Source: Cladorhizidae sp. MBARI D1340-BT2 (lineage: Eukaryota > Porifera > Demospongiae > Poecilosclerida > Cladorhizidae). From it: a stretch of 64,000 nt of DNA. Shown here one piece after another: positions 34,350 through 45,100 of the stretch. Both the position numbers and the translations under genes were made by a program. Under the pieces are notes generated by a model, which was given only the letters and a program-made list of their open reading frames with translations, searched no databases and was not told the DNA's origin. The stretch lies in contig JAQNBH010000003.1 of NCBI GenBank assembly GCA_028752905.1, forward strand, positions 3,528,204-3,592,203, written 5' to 3'. Within the stretch, counting starts at the first letter, position 1. Every line of letters begins with the position of its first letter.

Positions 34350-35200
34350 TGAACCACCACTCCAATTGTAACCACCCTCTAATTGTATCCACCCTCCAAT
34401 TGTGACTGCCCCTCCAATTGTAGCTGCCCCTCCAATTGTAACCACCCTCCAATTATGACTGCCCCTCCAATTATGACTGCCCCTCCAATTGTAACTGCCC
34501 CTCCAATTATAACCACCCTCCAATTGTAACCACCCCTCTAATTGTAACTGCCCCTCCAATTGTAACCACCCTCCAATTGGTAACCACCCTCCAATTGTGA
34601 CTGCCCCTCCAATTGTGACTGCCCCTCCAATTGTGACTGCCCCTCCAATTGTGACTTCCCCTCCAATTGTGACTGCCCCTCCAATTATGACTGCCCCTCC
34701 AATTGTGACTGCCCCTCCAATTGTAACCACCCCTCTAATTGTAGCTGCCCCTCCAATTGTGACTGCCCCTCCAATTGTGACTGCCCCTCCAATTGTGACT
34801 GCCCCTCCAATTGTGACTGCCCCTCCAATTGTAACTGCTCCTCCAATTGTAACTGCCCCTCCAATTGTGACTGCCCCTCCAATTGTGACTGCCCCTCCAA
34901 TTGTAACCACCCCTCTAACTGTAGCTGCCCCTCCAATTGTGACTGCCCCTCCAATTGTAACCACCCCTCTAATTGTAGTTGCCCCTCCAATTGTGACTGC
35001 CCCTCCAATTGTAACCACCCCTCTAATTGTAGCTGCCCCTCCAATTGTGACTGCCCCTCCAATTGTGACTGCCCCTCCAATTGTAACTGCCCCTCCAATT
35101 GTGACTGCCCCTCCAATTGTGACTGCCCCTCCAATTGTAACTGCCCCTCCAATTGTAACTGCCCCTCCAATTGTGACTGCCCCTCCAAATGTAACCATGT
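34350..35200. repeat. 18-bp tandem array, about 47 copies
   Basis: Unit CCAATTGTGACTGCCCCT, alternating with CCAATTGTAACCACCCCT-type variants. Because 18 is a multiple of three, frames of 167-306 codons stay open on both strands, for example repeated APPIVT on plus and GGAVTI on minus. Variation between units falls on all three codon positions, which argues against coding. There is no splice or start context. Confidence 0.95.
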
Positions 35201-35329
35201 AACTCAGTCTCAATTGGTAATAGTAACCACCCTTCCAATCGTAACTACAAATAGCAATAAGACACATGCAAATAGTTGCTTATAAACGGGAGGACTGAAG
35301 ACGAGGGAGAAAAATTGGGGGGGGGGGAT

Positions 35330-35425
35330 TTTATGGGCACAAGCAGGGATAAAACCTGATTTCTGGTTTCCAGGCATTGTTACTCAACCAACCATCGAGC
35401 CACGAGCACCCAACCGGTTAGAAGT
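35330..35425 (-). mobile_element. Possible tRNA-derived SINE head
   Basis: Read on the minus strand, TGGCTCGATGG (35,392-35,402) resembles a polymerase III A box, and GGTTTTATCCC (35,346-35,356) a degenerate B box, at tRNA-like spacing. The tRNA fold is not convincing, so this is probably a SINE remnant and not a tRNA gene. Confidence 0.3.
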
Positions 35426-36003
35426 CCTCCAAAGAGGCACTTGAACTCCTTCACAACTGCAACTATCCTTCTAATAGTAACCACCCTTCTAAATAGAAAT
35501 CGCAGGTAGATTGGACGGAAGTAAATAGGAAGCGTGCTTTATCGGAGTATATTGGATCAACCTGTCAAGAGAAAGGAAGCATGAATGTGTACAACATCAG
35601 TTGGATAACCCTTTCCATTTGAAATCATCTACATCAATCATTTTCTGAGTATAATATAGTTGAACTGATTTTTAATGGCTAAGCGTCCTCTAATCCAATA
35701 CCCATTTTTGTTCTTGTTTCAAGTGTTTTCATTTGCTTCTGTAGTTGAGTGGTGAATAACTGTACTATTATCTAACTGCTTTCTAAAGGCCCGTCCGCAC
35801 TACACCATCTGAAACGACTAGGACCCTTAATAAAACGTTTTGGTGCGTCCGCACTACATCCGCTAAGTCGACTTGTTTTCGAATCGACTAAACCCAAGTC
35901 ACCCAAAGGGGTCGCTTGAGAAGCGACCGAAACGACTTGGGAGAAATGCACGCGCTATTATTAAAGCGGATTTTTTTTACTGAGGGTGTGGTCGTAGCAG
36001 AAA

Positions 36004-37175
36004 ATGGCGAGTGGTTGGAACTACGAGCAGACAAAAGCTCTCATCAGTGTCTGGGGGCAGGAGAACGTCCAACGGGAGCTAGATGGGGTGGCAAGGAATA
36101 AGACCATCTACGAAAGAATCTCCAGCGAGCTGAGGAAGATGGATGTGGAGAAAATGTGGCAGCAATGTCGCTCCAAGATTAAAAACCTCACCTTCAGGTA
36201 CAGAAAGGTACGTTGTTAGCTTTTTTACTTTGTTTGTGTCAGTGTTTGTGTCAGTAATTAGCTATGATTTTATAGGTCAAAGATTCCAATAGTGTGTCTG
36301 GGCAGGGGAGGACTACATGTCCATTCTACAGCGAGGTTGATGCCATTTTGGGGACCAGAGCTGCTTCCAGTCCACCAGTCCTATTGGACAGCTCTACCTC
36401 TGAAATATACCATACATTGGGTAAGCTTGTACTATACAGTACTGCATAACTTATGTAATAGTGCTAAATAATTAGATCATGACGACGGTGAAACTGCTGA
36501 GGGCCTCAATGATAGCAGCAGTGGTGGAGGAACTGGAGCTAGCGGCAGTGGTGGAGGAGGTGAAGAAAGCGCCAGAGGTGAAGGTAGTGGCAGTGGTGGA
36601 GGAGGTGAAGAAAGTAGCACTGGTGGAGGAGGTGAAGAAAGCGCCAGAGGTGAAGGTAGTGGCAGAGGTGAAGAAAGTGGCAGAGGTGGAGGTAGTGGCA
36701 GTGGTGGAGGTGAAAGAACAAGACAGCGAGGTATATAGAGTATATTTTATAAGGTCAATACTTAACTGAACTTTTTTTCTCGAATTTAGGAGTTAAGAGG
36801 AAGCGCAGGGAAGAATTACCTGCAGAATTAGGAGTTCTTCTGTCAGAGCTTAACAAGCAGTCAATGGAGCTTATGGATGAGCATCACAGGAAAGTGATAA
36901 TCCTTGAAGCAGAGCTGGAAGCAAAGAGGAGAGAGCAGGAGCAGCAACATGAGGAGCGAATGTTGGGAATGATGATGTCCCTCATTCATCAAGTTGCTCT
37001 GAGTCCCCAGACATCTTTCCAACCACCTTTTGCAGCACAGCCCCCATATAACTTCCAACAAACATTTGCACGCCAGTTTCCCTTACCATCCCCAGGTCCT
37101 CCTACAAATCCCAGTCATTCCCCACCCAATCACACTTATCCACCTAACTTTTATGATGGTCAAGACAGTAGTTAA
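36004..37175 (+). CDS. Harbinger Myb/SANT-like DNA-binding protein (4 exons)
   Basis: Predicted exons 36,004-36,207, 36,276-36,420, 36,476-36,730 and 36,790-37,175 join with consistent phases (0, 1, 1) and GT-AG borders, giving about 329 residues. Residues 1-70 form a trihelix/Myb-type domain (WNYEQTKALISVWGQ, MWQQCRSKIKNLTFRYRK); exon 2 completes it with VKDSNSVSG and CPFYSEVDAILG. Exon 3 is a Gly/Ser/Glu low-complexity linker. Exon 4 has a KRKRR nuclear-localisation-like motif and a charged helix (EAELEAKRREQEQQHEERM), then a Pro/Phe-rich tail. In Harbinger elements this partner carries the transposase to the nucleus and to the ends. The ATG at 36,004 (AAAATGG) is chosen because the domain begins at once. 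No break is seen. Confidence 0.85.
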
Positions 37176-37250
37176 TGCATATAATTATACTGCATGTCAA
37201 ATGCATATATTTTTTACTTTACTTATTTATTATACTAACTATACATATAT

Positions 37251-38759
37251 TCAAGCAGTACTAAAAAATTGTGCAATAGCATCGCGTACAGCTTCTTTGG
37301 TCACGGTTGCAGTGTTCGCAGTAGACTGCTGCACTTCAATTGCATTCTCTTGTGATCTCCACTCATCCATGAAAGAATCGCCAATGTTTTCGCACATGTT
37401 GTGCAGGGTGACACAAGCTGCCACTGTGTCGATGACATTAATGAGCTTGCAGTCCAATCTTTTCGACAAGCATCTCCACCTCATTTTTAGCCTCCCAAAC
37501 GCATTTTCAACAACCATCCTTGCCCTGCTTTGTCTGTAATTAAATAATCTTTGTGAAGATGTGCTGTAGGCATTTTCTGGGAAAGGCTTCATCAACCATG
37601 GCAGGGCAGGATAGGCAGGGTCTCCGAGGATCGTCAAAGGAACCTAATATCACAAATATATTCAAACAAGGGTATATAGATAATATTTAGATGAGTGAGG
37701 CTCTATTGTAGCTCTCATTATAATTATTAAAATAGCATACGTCTACTCCACAGATATTCTTCTTCCAGTCTGGCAATAGAGTACCACTCATTCCCTTCTG
37801 GTACACAGAGGAATTTGAAAAAACACGTGCATCATGCACCTTACCTGGCCAGCCTATATATACATCCATAAACGAGCCACGGAAATCTACCACAGCTTGT
37901 ATGATTATTGAGTAGTATCCTTTACGATTGTAATAATCGGATGCACTCTCATCAGGACGTAAAATTGATATGTGCGAACCATCAATAGCCCCAGCAGCCT
38001 GTGGAAAACCCCAATAAGTTTCAAAACCTTCCACTATTTCTTTCAACTTTTCACCCTGAGGTATGTTAACATATTGGGGGAGCAGGTGAGTGGCTATTGC
38101 GTTGCATGTTTCAATAACTATTTCACCAACAGTTGACTTTCCAAGACCAAATAGTTCGGACAGTGTTCTGTATTCCACAGTAGTAGCCAGCCTCCATATT
38201 GTCACAGCGACTCGAGCTTCAACAGAAATTGCAGCTCTCATCTTAGTATCCTAGAGCGTGTAATGACACAATGATAATGATACACATTTGATTTTTTCAA
38301 CCTTACCTGTTTTTGTATGAATGGCCGTAGTTTGTTACAAATAAATAAGAATGTATGTTTGGACATTCTAAAATTGGACTTCCACCACAAGCCATCTTCA
38401 CTTCTCATCACACCATCCCACCACTGCCCTGAACGAGGCACACGCCATACACTTGGAGCAGCCTTCCGTCTTGCATAAAAATTGACTGCTATCATTCTGT
38501 AACACACCAGGTTTATTTTAAATGTCTGTTCTGTTAAGCAATGTTAAGCAATGGATAAAGAAAAATACCAGTGGCTATATATTTAAATGGCTAACCTTAA
38601 GGCTGCTTGCCTCTGTAGCTCAAAAGTGACCATTGCTCTCTTCACTCTCCTGGCCTTCTGGAAAAGCCTCCTCCTCCTGGAAGCTCTCTGCTTCTGCTTA
38701 AATCGCAGGTAAATGATCAAGGAAAGCATAAGGGCAGCGAAAACAGTAGGTTGAGCCAT
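37251..38759 (-). CDS. Harbinger DDE transposase (4 exons)
   Basis: Predicted minus-strand exons 38,759-38,596, 38,496-38,307, 38,250-37,741 and 37,643-37,251 have matching phases and GT-AG borders, giving about 418 residues. Exon 1 is basic (RASRRRRLFQKARRVKRAM). Exon 2 has WRVPRSGQWWDGVM and the helix-turn-helix-like start. Exon 3 has LSELFGLGKSTVGEIVIETC, the first catalytic Asp in AAGAIDGSHISI, and the second in GKVHDARVFSNS. Exon 4 has GDPAYPALPWLM and the catalytic Glu in ARMVVENAFGRLK. All three catalytic residues and the spacing fit the DDE_Tnp_4 (PIF/Harbinger) family, the nuclease that excises and inserts the element. No stop or frameshift was found, so this copy may be functional. 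Confidence 0.9.
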
Positions 38760-38960
38760 AGTAAAAATATCTAGGTTATAGTCGCTGAATCAGCGCTTAT
38801 CTCACGTGCGCCGCGTGAAATCAGGGATATTCCCTATAGGCGACGTACCTTAATCGGTTAGTGCGGACGCAATTTCAAAACGACTGCAAACGTTTTGGTT
38901 CAAGCGACTCCGTTATGGAGCAAAACGCTTCTGTTTTTGTGTAGTGCGGACGGGCCTTAA

Positions 38961-40484
38961 GACTAGCATTTTTAAACACTATTTCTAGCTTGTTTGTACA
39001 CTTAACAAATCAGCGCATTCTATATCCTGTTGCTATTTTAGACTGTACCCATGCAGATCACATTGTACACTGTGCGAATCAGATGCCATATCTTGTTGCT
39101 ACTGTTGGTTGTAGCAATAGTACAAGACATGTTATATTGCTCTAGAGTTGTTTTTTCTTTTTTTCTTCTTAGAACAATCTATACCATAAAAGCTCTAATT
39201 ATGCATCATGGAAAAAGTAATTCTCAAGTCTGCTCTGACCCATAAATAGAAAAAATTGTTCTTCAGTGAATGTGATGCAGCAATATGAATTGGCGCATAT
39301 TTAGAATAATGTATTCTGTCGTTGCATGAGGTTAGGTAAATTAAAGGACTACTTTATGGTGTTGCCCAAATGGAGTCGTCTGCTATTGATTTGGAAACCA
39401 AGCTGTAGCTACCAAGACCTGAGGTTATGAAAAGAGGACCTGTAGAGCCATGGAAAGTTGTCCCTTAGCAGCAGTGGCTACAGCATTACACTCGAGCTCT
39501 GTCACTTGTGCTGAGCTTCAAGCTTTTCTATTGATAGAGCAAGCAGGATTGGTTCAACACATTGCAGTACATATTGAGCTAGAGAAGAGTAAGTTACACT
39601 GTACTTGTCAGAAGATTGTCACATTGTGAAGCCATTTGAGCTACCTCACCTGATTTGAGGAGTCCGTATGCTCTGATCCACGTGATACCTCAGTCAAAGA
39701 GAATGAAGCTCCTGCAGCAATAGCCATGTATTGTTCGCAAGATTAGAAAGGGTCGATAGACAAATAAAATGCGTCATCCAAGAAGCATCATTAGAATTTA
39801 GAAAGAAATGAGTTTCGAAGCATAATTAGAATGGCGCATAATTGGAGCGTTTACGGCTACTTCTTTGTTAGTAGTCAATCCAGCTGTAGAAGATTATAGT
39901 CGCTAATAATACCCATGTCAGTTAGCTAGACTGTCAAATATATTTTTATTCTTGACGACCATTTCCAAAGCAGTAAAATTGTGCCAAATCAGCAGCTTAG
40001 CTGCTACATTATTCTATATATTGCACACCCATGAGCACATTTATTGCTTTTGATCACCTTTTATCTTTTGATCACCTATTATCAATTTTTATGTGTTTTA
40101 CCAAATTATTAGTTGCTGCAATGTACTGGAATCTCCTGGTAGTGAAATTATAATGAATGTACCTAAATATGCAAGTGATAAATTTCAATATTTTTTGGGG
40201 GGTTGCCAGTTGACTACTTTTGCAAATGATTCAAGGTAGGCTGGAAGTATTTTTGTAGTAAAAACTGACTGGCTACTAAGAGCGAGTTTTTAGCAAGATA
40301 TATATTTTTCTCTTTTTGGCACCCATTTTTTAAAAAGTGAAGCCACAACACGATTAGTCTCCCTCTTCATGCATGCATAGCACAGAGTAAGAATGTCGAG
40401 TATAATTGTTGGTAGCTATGTCTGGGTATGTGTATTGGCTACATTGTCTTCATTCACGATTAGGAATGTGTTTTACTTTTGTAA
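38961..40484. other. Gene-free stretch
   Basis: AT-rich. One stretch near 39,469-39,630 reads AAVATALHSSSVTCAELQAF in one frame for about 50 codons, without a recognised family. Nothing else is supported. Confidence 0.4.
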
Positions 40485-41335
40485 TATTGGTATCTACTAA
40501 CCCACCACCATCTCTCTCGTCCCGATACTCCTCCTTAATTTTCTCTATTATCTCCTGCTTCCTTATCATAACCTTTTCACTGAAACAACTTACTACACTA
40601 TTCATTACTCTTTCTCGTGCCTCTTTCCGGTTCTTCGTATCAACACACTGTACTTCTTTTCCTTTACCTTCAGCATGAACTTCTCCCTTCCCCACACTTG
40701 CTCCATCCAAACTCCCACAACATTGACTACAAGCCCATTTTTTCTCACCTAAACTCTTAATATCCTCCTCAGACATGCCAACACATCTTTGGTGAAACCA
40801 TCCCCCGCAAGACCCTTCACATCCAATCCACCTTGAGCCTTCCTCCGAGGATTCTTCATCCTTAGAACATACCACGCACGCATCATGTACCCTTTACCGG
40901 TTCTGTGGTAATTAATGGCGGTGAACCTGATACATGATGCGTGCGTGGTGTGTTCTAAGGATGAAGAATCCTCGGAGGAAGGCTCAAGGTGGATTGGATG
41001 TGAAGGGTCTTGCGGGGGATGGTTTCACCAAAGATGTGTTGGCATGTCTGAGGAGGATATTAAGAGTTTAGGTGAGAAAAAATGGGCTTGTAGTCAATGT
41101 TGTGGGAGTTTGGATGGAGCAAGTGTGGGGAAGGGAGAAGTTCATGCTGAAGGTAAAGGAAAAGAAGTGCAGTGTGTTGATACGAAGAACCGGAAAGAGG
41201 CACGAGAAAGAGTAATGAATAGTGTAGTAAGTTGTTTCAGTGAAAAGGTTATGATAAGGAAGCAGGAGATAATAGAGAAAATTAAGGAGGAGTATCGGGA
41301 CGAGAGAGATGGTGGTGGGTTAGTAGATACCAATG
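40485..41335. repeat. Large palindrome at the LINE 5' end, 405-bp arms
   Basis: 40,485-40,889 is the reverse complement of 40,931-41,335, with a 41-bp loop that contains the ORF1 start codon. By eye I find only two differences (A/G, both at third codon positions of valine codons). The left arm therefore reads the PHD-finger part of ORF1 on the minus strand (40,450-40,875 open frame). Transcripts across it could fold into a long double-stranded hairpin. Confidence 0.95.
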
Positions 41336-42141
41336 CCACCAACACTGTTCATATATTGACGAGGGAGGTGATAAAGAAGTTGGAACATAGAGAGAGTGGT
41401 GATGTATGGATCAATATGAAACTTATGGAAAATCTTCAAATGGGTGATGTGCTGGTTAATGTCTTGTTGAGGGTGGAAGAACTAGAAAAGCAGGTAGAGC
41501 ATAAAAAGAGAAGAATTGAAGTCTTAGGGAGGAAGTTAGAGCAGGTGATGGCGGAAGAAGGAGGGAACAGGAAGCAGGCCAAGGGGGTGGTAGAGGAAGT
41601 GGGTAAGAAAGATAAAGCTGAGAAGGTGGTAAAGGAAACAGGACAAGTAAAGCTGGTGAAGGACGGAGAAGGATGGAGGAATATAGATCAGGATATTAAG
41701 AAGAGGGACGAAGAAAATTTTCACGAGGTCTTGAACAAACTGGTGGGGAGGCCATTTATCATGAGAAAGACAGGAAGATACAAGAGGAGGAAAGAGAGTC
41801 TGGGGGGAAATGGAGTGTATATGGCGCAAGGGATGTATCAGCATCGGCATATGAAGAATCGCCAGCAAGCGAAACATCAGGAGAAGGCACGCAGGGAAAG
41901 AAGTCTGATTGCAAAAGGGTGGTGGAGCGAGGGGGGAGAGTGGATGGACGCCAGGAGAAAAAATCAAGGGGAACGTATCTACTGCGATCTGGTACATGTG
42001 GGTTGTCAGGGGGAGAATCGCTGGTGGACAACAACACAGAGAGAGGGATCGAGAGAGGCAAGAACCGTCAGGTGGGGGAGCACCGGGAGGAGATTCATAC
42101 AGGGAAGGAGCACCTGCTGGCCAAAGCAAAGATGTCAATGA
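40915..42141 (+). CDS. LINE ORF1 protein with PHD finger
   Basis: 408 codons from ATG at 40,915 (TTAATGG). Residues about 10-62 form a PHD zinc finger: ACVVCSKD, GCEGSCGGWFHQRCVG and WACSQC supply the Cys4-His-Cys3 pattern. A charged helix follows (VEELEKQVEHKKRRIEVLGR, around residue 190-210), then basic sequence (GRYKRRKES). PHD-type ORF1 proteins are known in CR1-group LINEs, where ORF1 binds element RNA or chromatin; the precise role is not established. The last 233 nt overlap the ORF2 frame. Its first 140 or so codons are duplicated in inverted orientation upstream. Confidence 0.85.
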   Translation: MAVNLIHDACVVCSKDEESSEEGSRWIGCEGSCGGWFHQRCVGMSEEDIKSLGEKKWACSQCCGSLDGASVGKGEVHAEGKGKEVQCVDTKNRKEARERVMNSVVSCFSEKVMIRKQEIIEKIKEEYRDERDGGGLVDTNATNTVHILTREVIKKLEHRESGDVWINMKLMENLQMGDVLVNVLLRVEELEKQVEHKKRRIEVLGRKLEQVMAEEGGNRKQAKGVVEEVGKKDKAEKVVKETGQVKLVKDGEGWRNIDQDIKKRDEENFHEVLNKLVGRPFIMRKTGRYKRRKESLGGNGVYMAQGMYQHRHMKNRQQAKHQEKARRERSLIAKGWWSEGGEWMDARRKNQGERIYCDLVHVGCQGENRWWTTTQREGSREARTVRWGSTGRRFIQGRSTCWPKQRCQ

Positions 42142-45100
42142 GCATGAACAAACCCAAGCAAAGAGTATGTTGAGGAGGGAGGGGGTTGGGAGAGGGACCA
42201 AAGATAGGGAAACTGGGCGGTTGAGAGTGGCATTTGTTAATTGTAGAGGATGGTGGTCAAGGGAGGTGGATTTGAAGGTAGTGTTGGGAACGAAGAAGTT
42301 TGATGTGCTGGGATTAGCGGAGACATTTTTGCAGAAGGAGGATGAGGTGAGTGTGGCAGGATATGAGTGGTATGGCAGGAATAGAGAGGGTGGCAGGCGG
42401 GCGAGTGGAGGTGTGGGAGTTCTGGTGCATGAGAGTTTGGAATCTAGGGTGAGGAAGTCAAGAGAAGGTTTGCTGTGGGTGGAGTTAAGCGGAGCGGGGA
42501 GAAGAAAAACCATGGTAGGGGTAGTGTATGTGAACCCAGAAGGAGTGAGAGTGAGTGAGACGGAGGTATTGTTTGAGGTATTGCAGGAGGATGTGGTGAA
42601 GTATGAAGAGAAAGGGTTCGATGTTGTTATGATGGGGGACTTCAATGCAAAGATTGGATTAGGAGTGGAGGACAACCCAAACAGTAATGGAAGGCGGTTG
42701 TTGGAGTTGGTTAGGGTTGGAGGTCTGATTGTGGGGAACGAGTTGCAGTGCTGTGAGGGCAGGTGGACGTGCGAATGTGGGGAGAGAAAGTCGGTCATAG
42801 ACTATATGTTGTTTAGTGAGAACATGGATGTAGCTAGGGTGGTAGTTGAGGACTCAGGCAAGCTGGATGTGGGGTCGGACCATAACATTATTTGGGGAGA
42901 AATTACGTGGGGTACGAGAGAGGTACAAGTGAGAAGAGAGCGACATAAATGGAGAGTTGACAATAGGCTAGACTGGATGGAGTATCAGGAGGCAGTGGAG
43001 GAAATGTTCATGGGGTGGGAAGAGGAGGTGAGAGAGCTTGAGCAAGAGTTGGGAGGAAACATAGTTGAAGAGGTGTGGGGTAGGTGGAAGGAGAAAGTTT
43101 TGGCTGCAGCGGAGAAAGGAATTGGAAGGAAGAAGATTACAGACAGGTCAGAGGGATGGTGGTCAGGGAATGTGGAGTGGTTGATTGGTGTCAGGAAGGA
43201 GAAATGTAAGAGGCTAAAGGAAGCCGGGAAGAGAGGGGAGAGAGAGGCTACATTAAGACAACTATGGGATGACTATAGAGAAGCAAGAAAGGAAGTGAAA
43301 AAGACTATTAGGATAGAGAAGAAGGAATTGAGGAAGAGAACTATAAAGAAGATTAGAGAGCAGGGTGGGACTAGTTGTAAGCTTTTTTGGAATGATTTAA
43401 GAGCAAAGAGGAAGGAGAGAAAGATAAAAGGAGTGAGAGATGAAGAGGGAAGGATGGTAGAGGAGGAAGTCGAGGTGTTGGAGGTGATGGCAAAACACTG
43501 GGAAGAGCTGGGGAGGAAAAAAGAGGATGCCACAGTACAAGAAGTAGAGATGGGAGAAGTGGGTGGGCATGAGCTGGGTATGTGTGAAGAAGTAAGCTGG
43601 AAAGAAGTAGTAGAGGTATTAAAGTATTTGAAGAGAGGAAAGGCACCAGGCCCTGATGGAATGTTGAATGAGATGCTGATGTATGGAGGTAGAAGGTTGG
43701 TGGAAGTGATGGTGCAGGTGATGAATGTGGTGATGAGGATTGAGTGCTGCCCAGTGGACTGGAAGAGGAGTTTATTAGTACCTCTCCACAAGGATGGTGA
43801 CGAGGATGAAGTAGGGAATTATAGGGGAATTTCATTGTGTTGTAATGTGGTGAAGGTGTTTGCGAGAGTGTTGGCAAGGAGGTTGGGAGTGTTCGCTGAG
43901 GATAAGATTTTGACGGAAGCACAAGGAGGATTTAGGAGACAGAGGAGATGTTCAGACCAGTGGTTGGTGTTAAGAGGAGTTTGTGAAGTGAGGAAGAGCG
44001 AGAAAAAAGCTTCATATCTGGCTTTCCTGGATATAAGTAAGGCATATGACAGTGTGTGGAGGGAGGGACTGTGGCAGAAGTTGAGGCAGTATGGAGTAGA
44101 AGAGAAGCTTGTGAGGACATGTGTAGGATTGTATAATGGGGTGGAGACGACGGTGGTATTGAATGGAAGGAGGTCAAGGTGGTTCACTGTGGAGAATGGA
44201 CTTAGGCAGGGATGTCCTTTGTCTCCACTTCTTTTCAATATATATCTGATGGGAATGGCGGAGGAATTGGAGAGAGCTGAGCTAGGAGTCAAAGTGGAAG
44301 GCTGCTGGTGTGGGGCACTCATGTATGCAGATGATGTTGTTCTTCTGGCTGACTCAGGGGTGGAACTGCAAGCTATGTTGGATGTGGTACAGGCGTATGT
44401 GTTAAGGTGGAAGATGAAATTTAATAGCAAGAAGAGCAAGGTCATGGTAGTAGGGAAGAAGGAATCAGAAGTGCATTGGAGGATTGGTGAGGAGATATTG
44501 GAAGAGGTCAAAGAATTCAAGTACTTAGGAATATGGTTTGATAGGAAGCTAAGGGGTAATGTTCAGTTAGAGAAGATGGCAAAGAAGGCAGAAGAGTGGG
44601 TTGGAAAGGTAATATGGATGAGTAGAGTGAATGGGCAGGTGGAAGTAGACAGAGGAAGAATGGTGTGGGAGCTTCTAGCGAGACCCAGTATGGAGCATGC
44701 AGCCGAAGTGTGGTGGACAGGAGGACGGAATGCTCGCAAGAAGTTGGAGTCAGCACAGATGAGAGTGGGTAGGAGACTGTTGGGGGCAAGTGATACAGTA
44801 GCAGGAGTGGCAATACGGGGAGATATGGGGTGGAGGAAGCTAGAGGAGAGGAGGGAAGAGATGAAGGTTTTGTTTGGCAAGAGATTAGAGGTGTTGGAAC
44901 AGAGCAGATTGGTTAAAGTTGTTGTAAATAAACTACGAGAGGATGGAGGAATTGGATGGTGGGAAGAATATGATATCTTGAGGAGAAAGTACAAGATAAA
45001 CAACGAGGCTGGGTCAGTGCGCAAGTGGAAGGGGAAAGTGAAGGTGAGAAATGAGAAGGACTGGGAGGAGGAAGTAGACGGGAAAAGTACGCTGAATTAT

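Larger units (their letters stand above)
35787..38957. mobile_element. PIF/Harbinger DNA transposon, apparently complete
   Basis: The element starts AGGCCCGTCCGCACTACAC and ends with its exact reverse complement (19 bp), flanked on both sides by TAA (35,784-35,786 and 38,958-38,960), the 3-bp target duplication expected of this superfamily. Subterminal inverted repeats (TGCGTCCGCACTA near 35,842; TTAGTGCGGACGCA near 38,858) and CGACTTG/AACGTTTTGGT phrases repeat near both ends and may be transposase binding sites. It carries a Myb/SANT-like gene (plus strand) and a DDE transposase gene (minus strand) in convergent orientation, with about 75 bp between their stops. At 3,171 bp it has the usual two-gene layout. 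Confidence 0.95.

Noticed and set aside
34347..35267. Proteins of 201 and 306 codons on opposite strands
   Set aside because: By-products of an 18-bp stop-free repeat; no selection on codon positions is visible.
35330..35425. A genuine tRNA gene
   Set aside because: Both boxes are degenerate and no complete cloverleaf with acceptor stem could be drawn.
41536..42798. 420-codon minus-strand frame opposite the LINE
   Set aside because: Shadow of the intact plus-strand ORF1 and ORF2; no domain.
43273..45024. Several minus-strand frames of 98-233 codons
   Set aside because: Shadows of ORF2, rich in Ser/Pro/Leu as expected from antisense of a Gly/Glu/Arg-rich frame.
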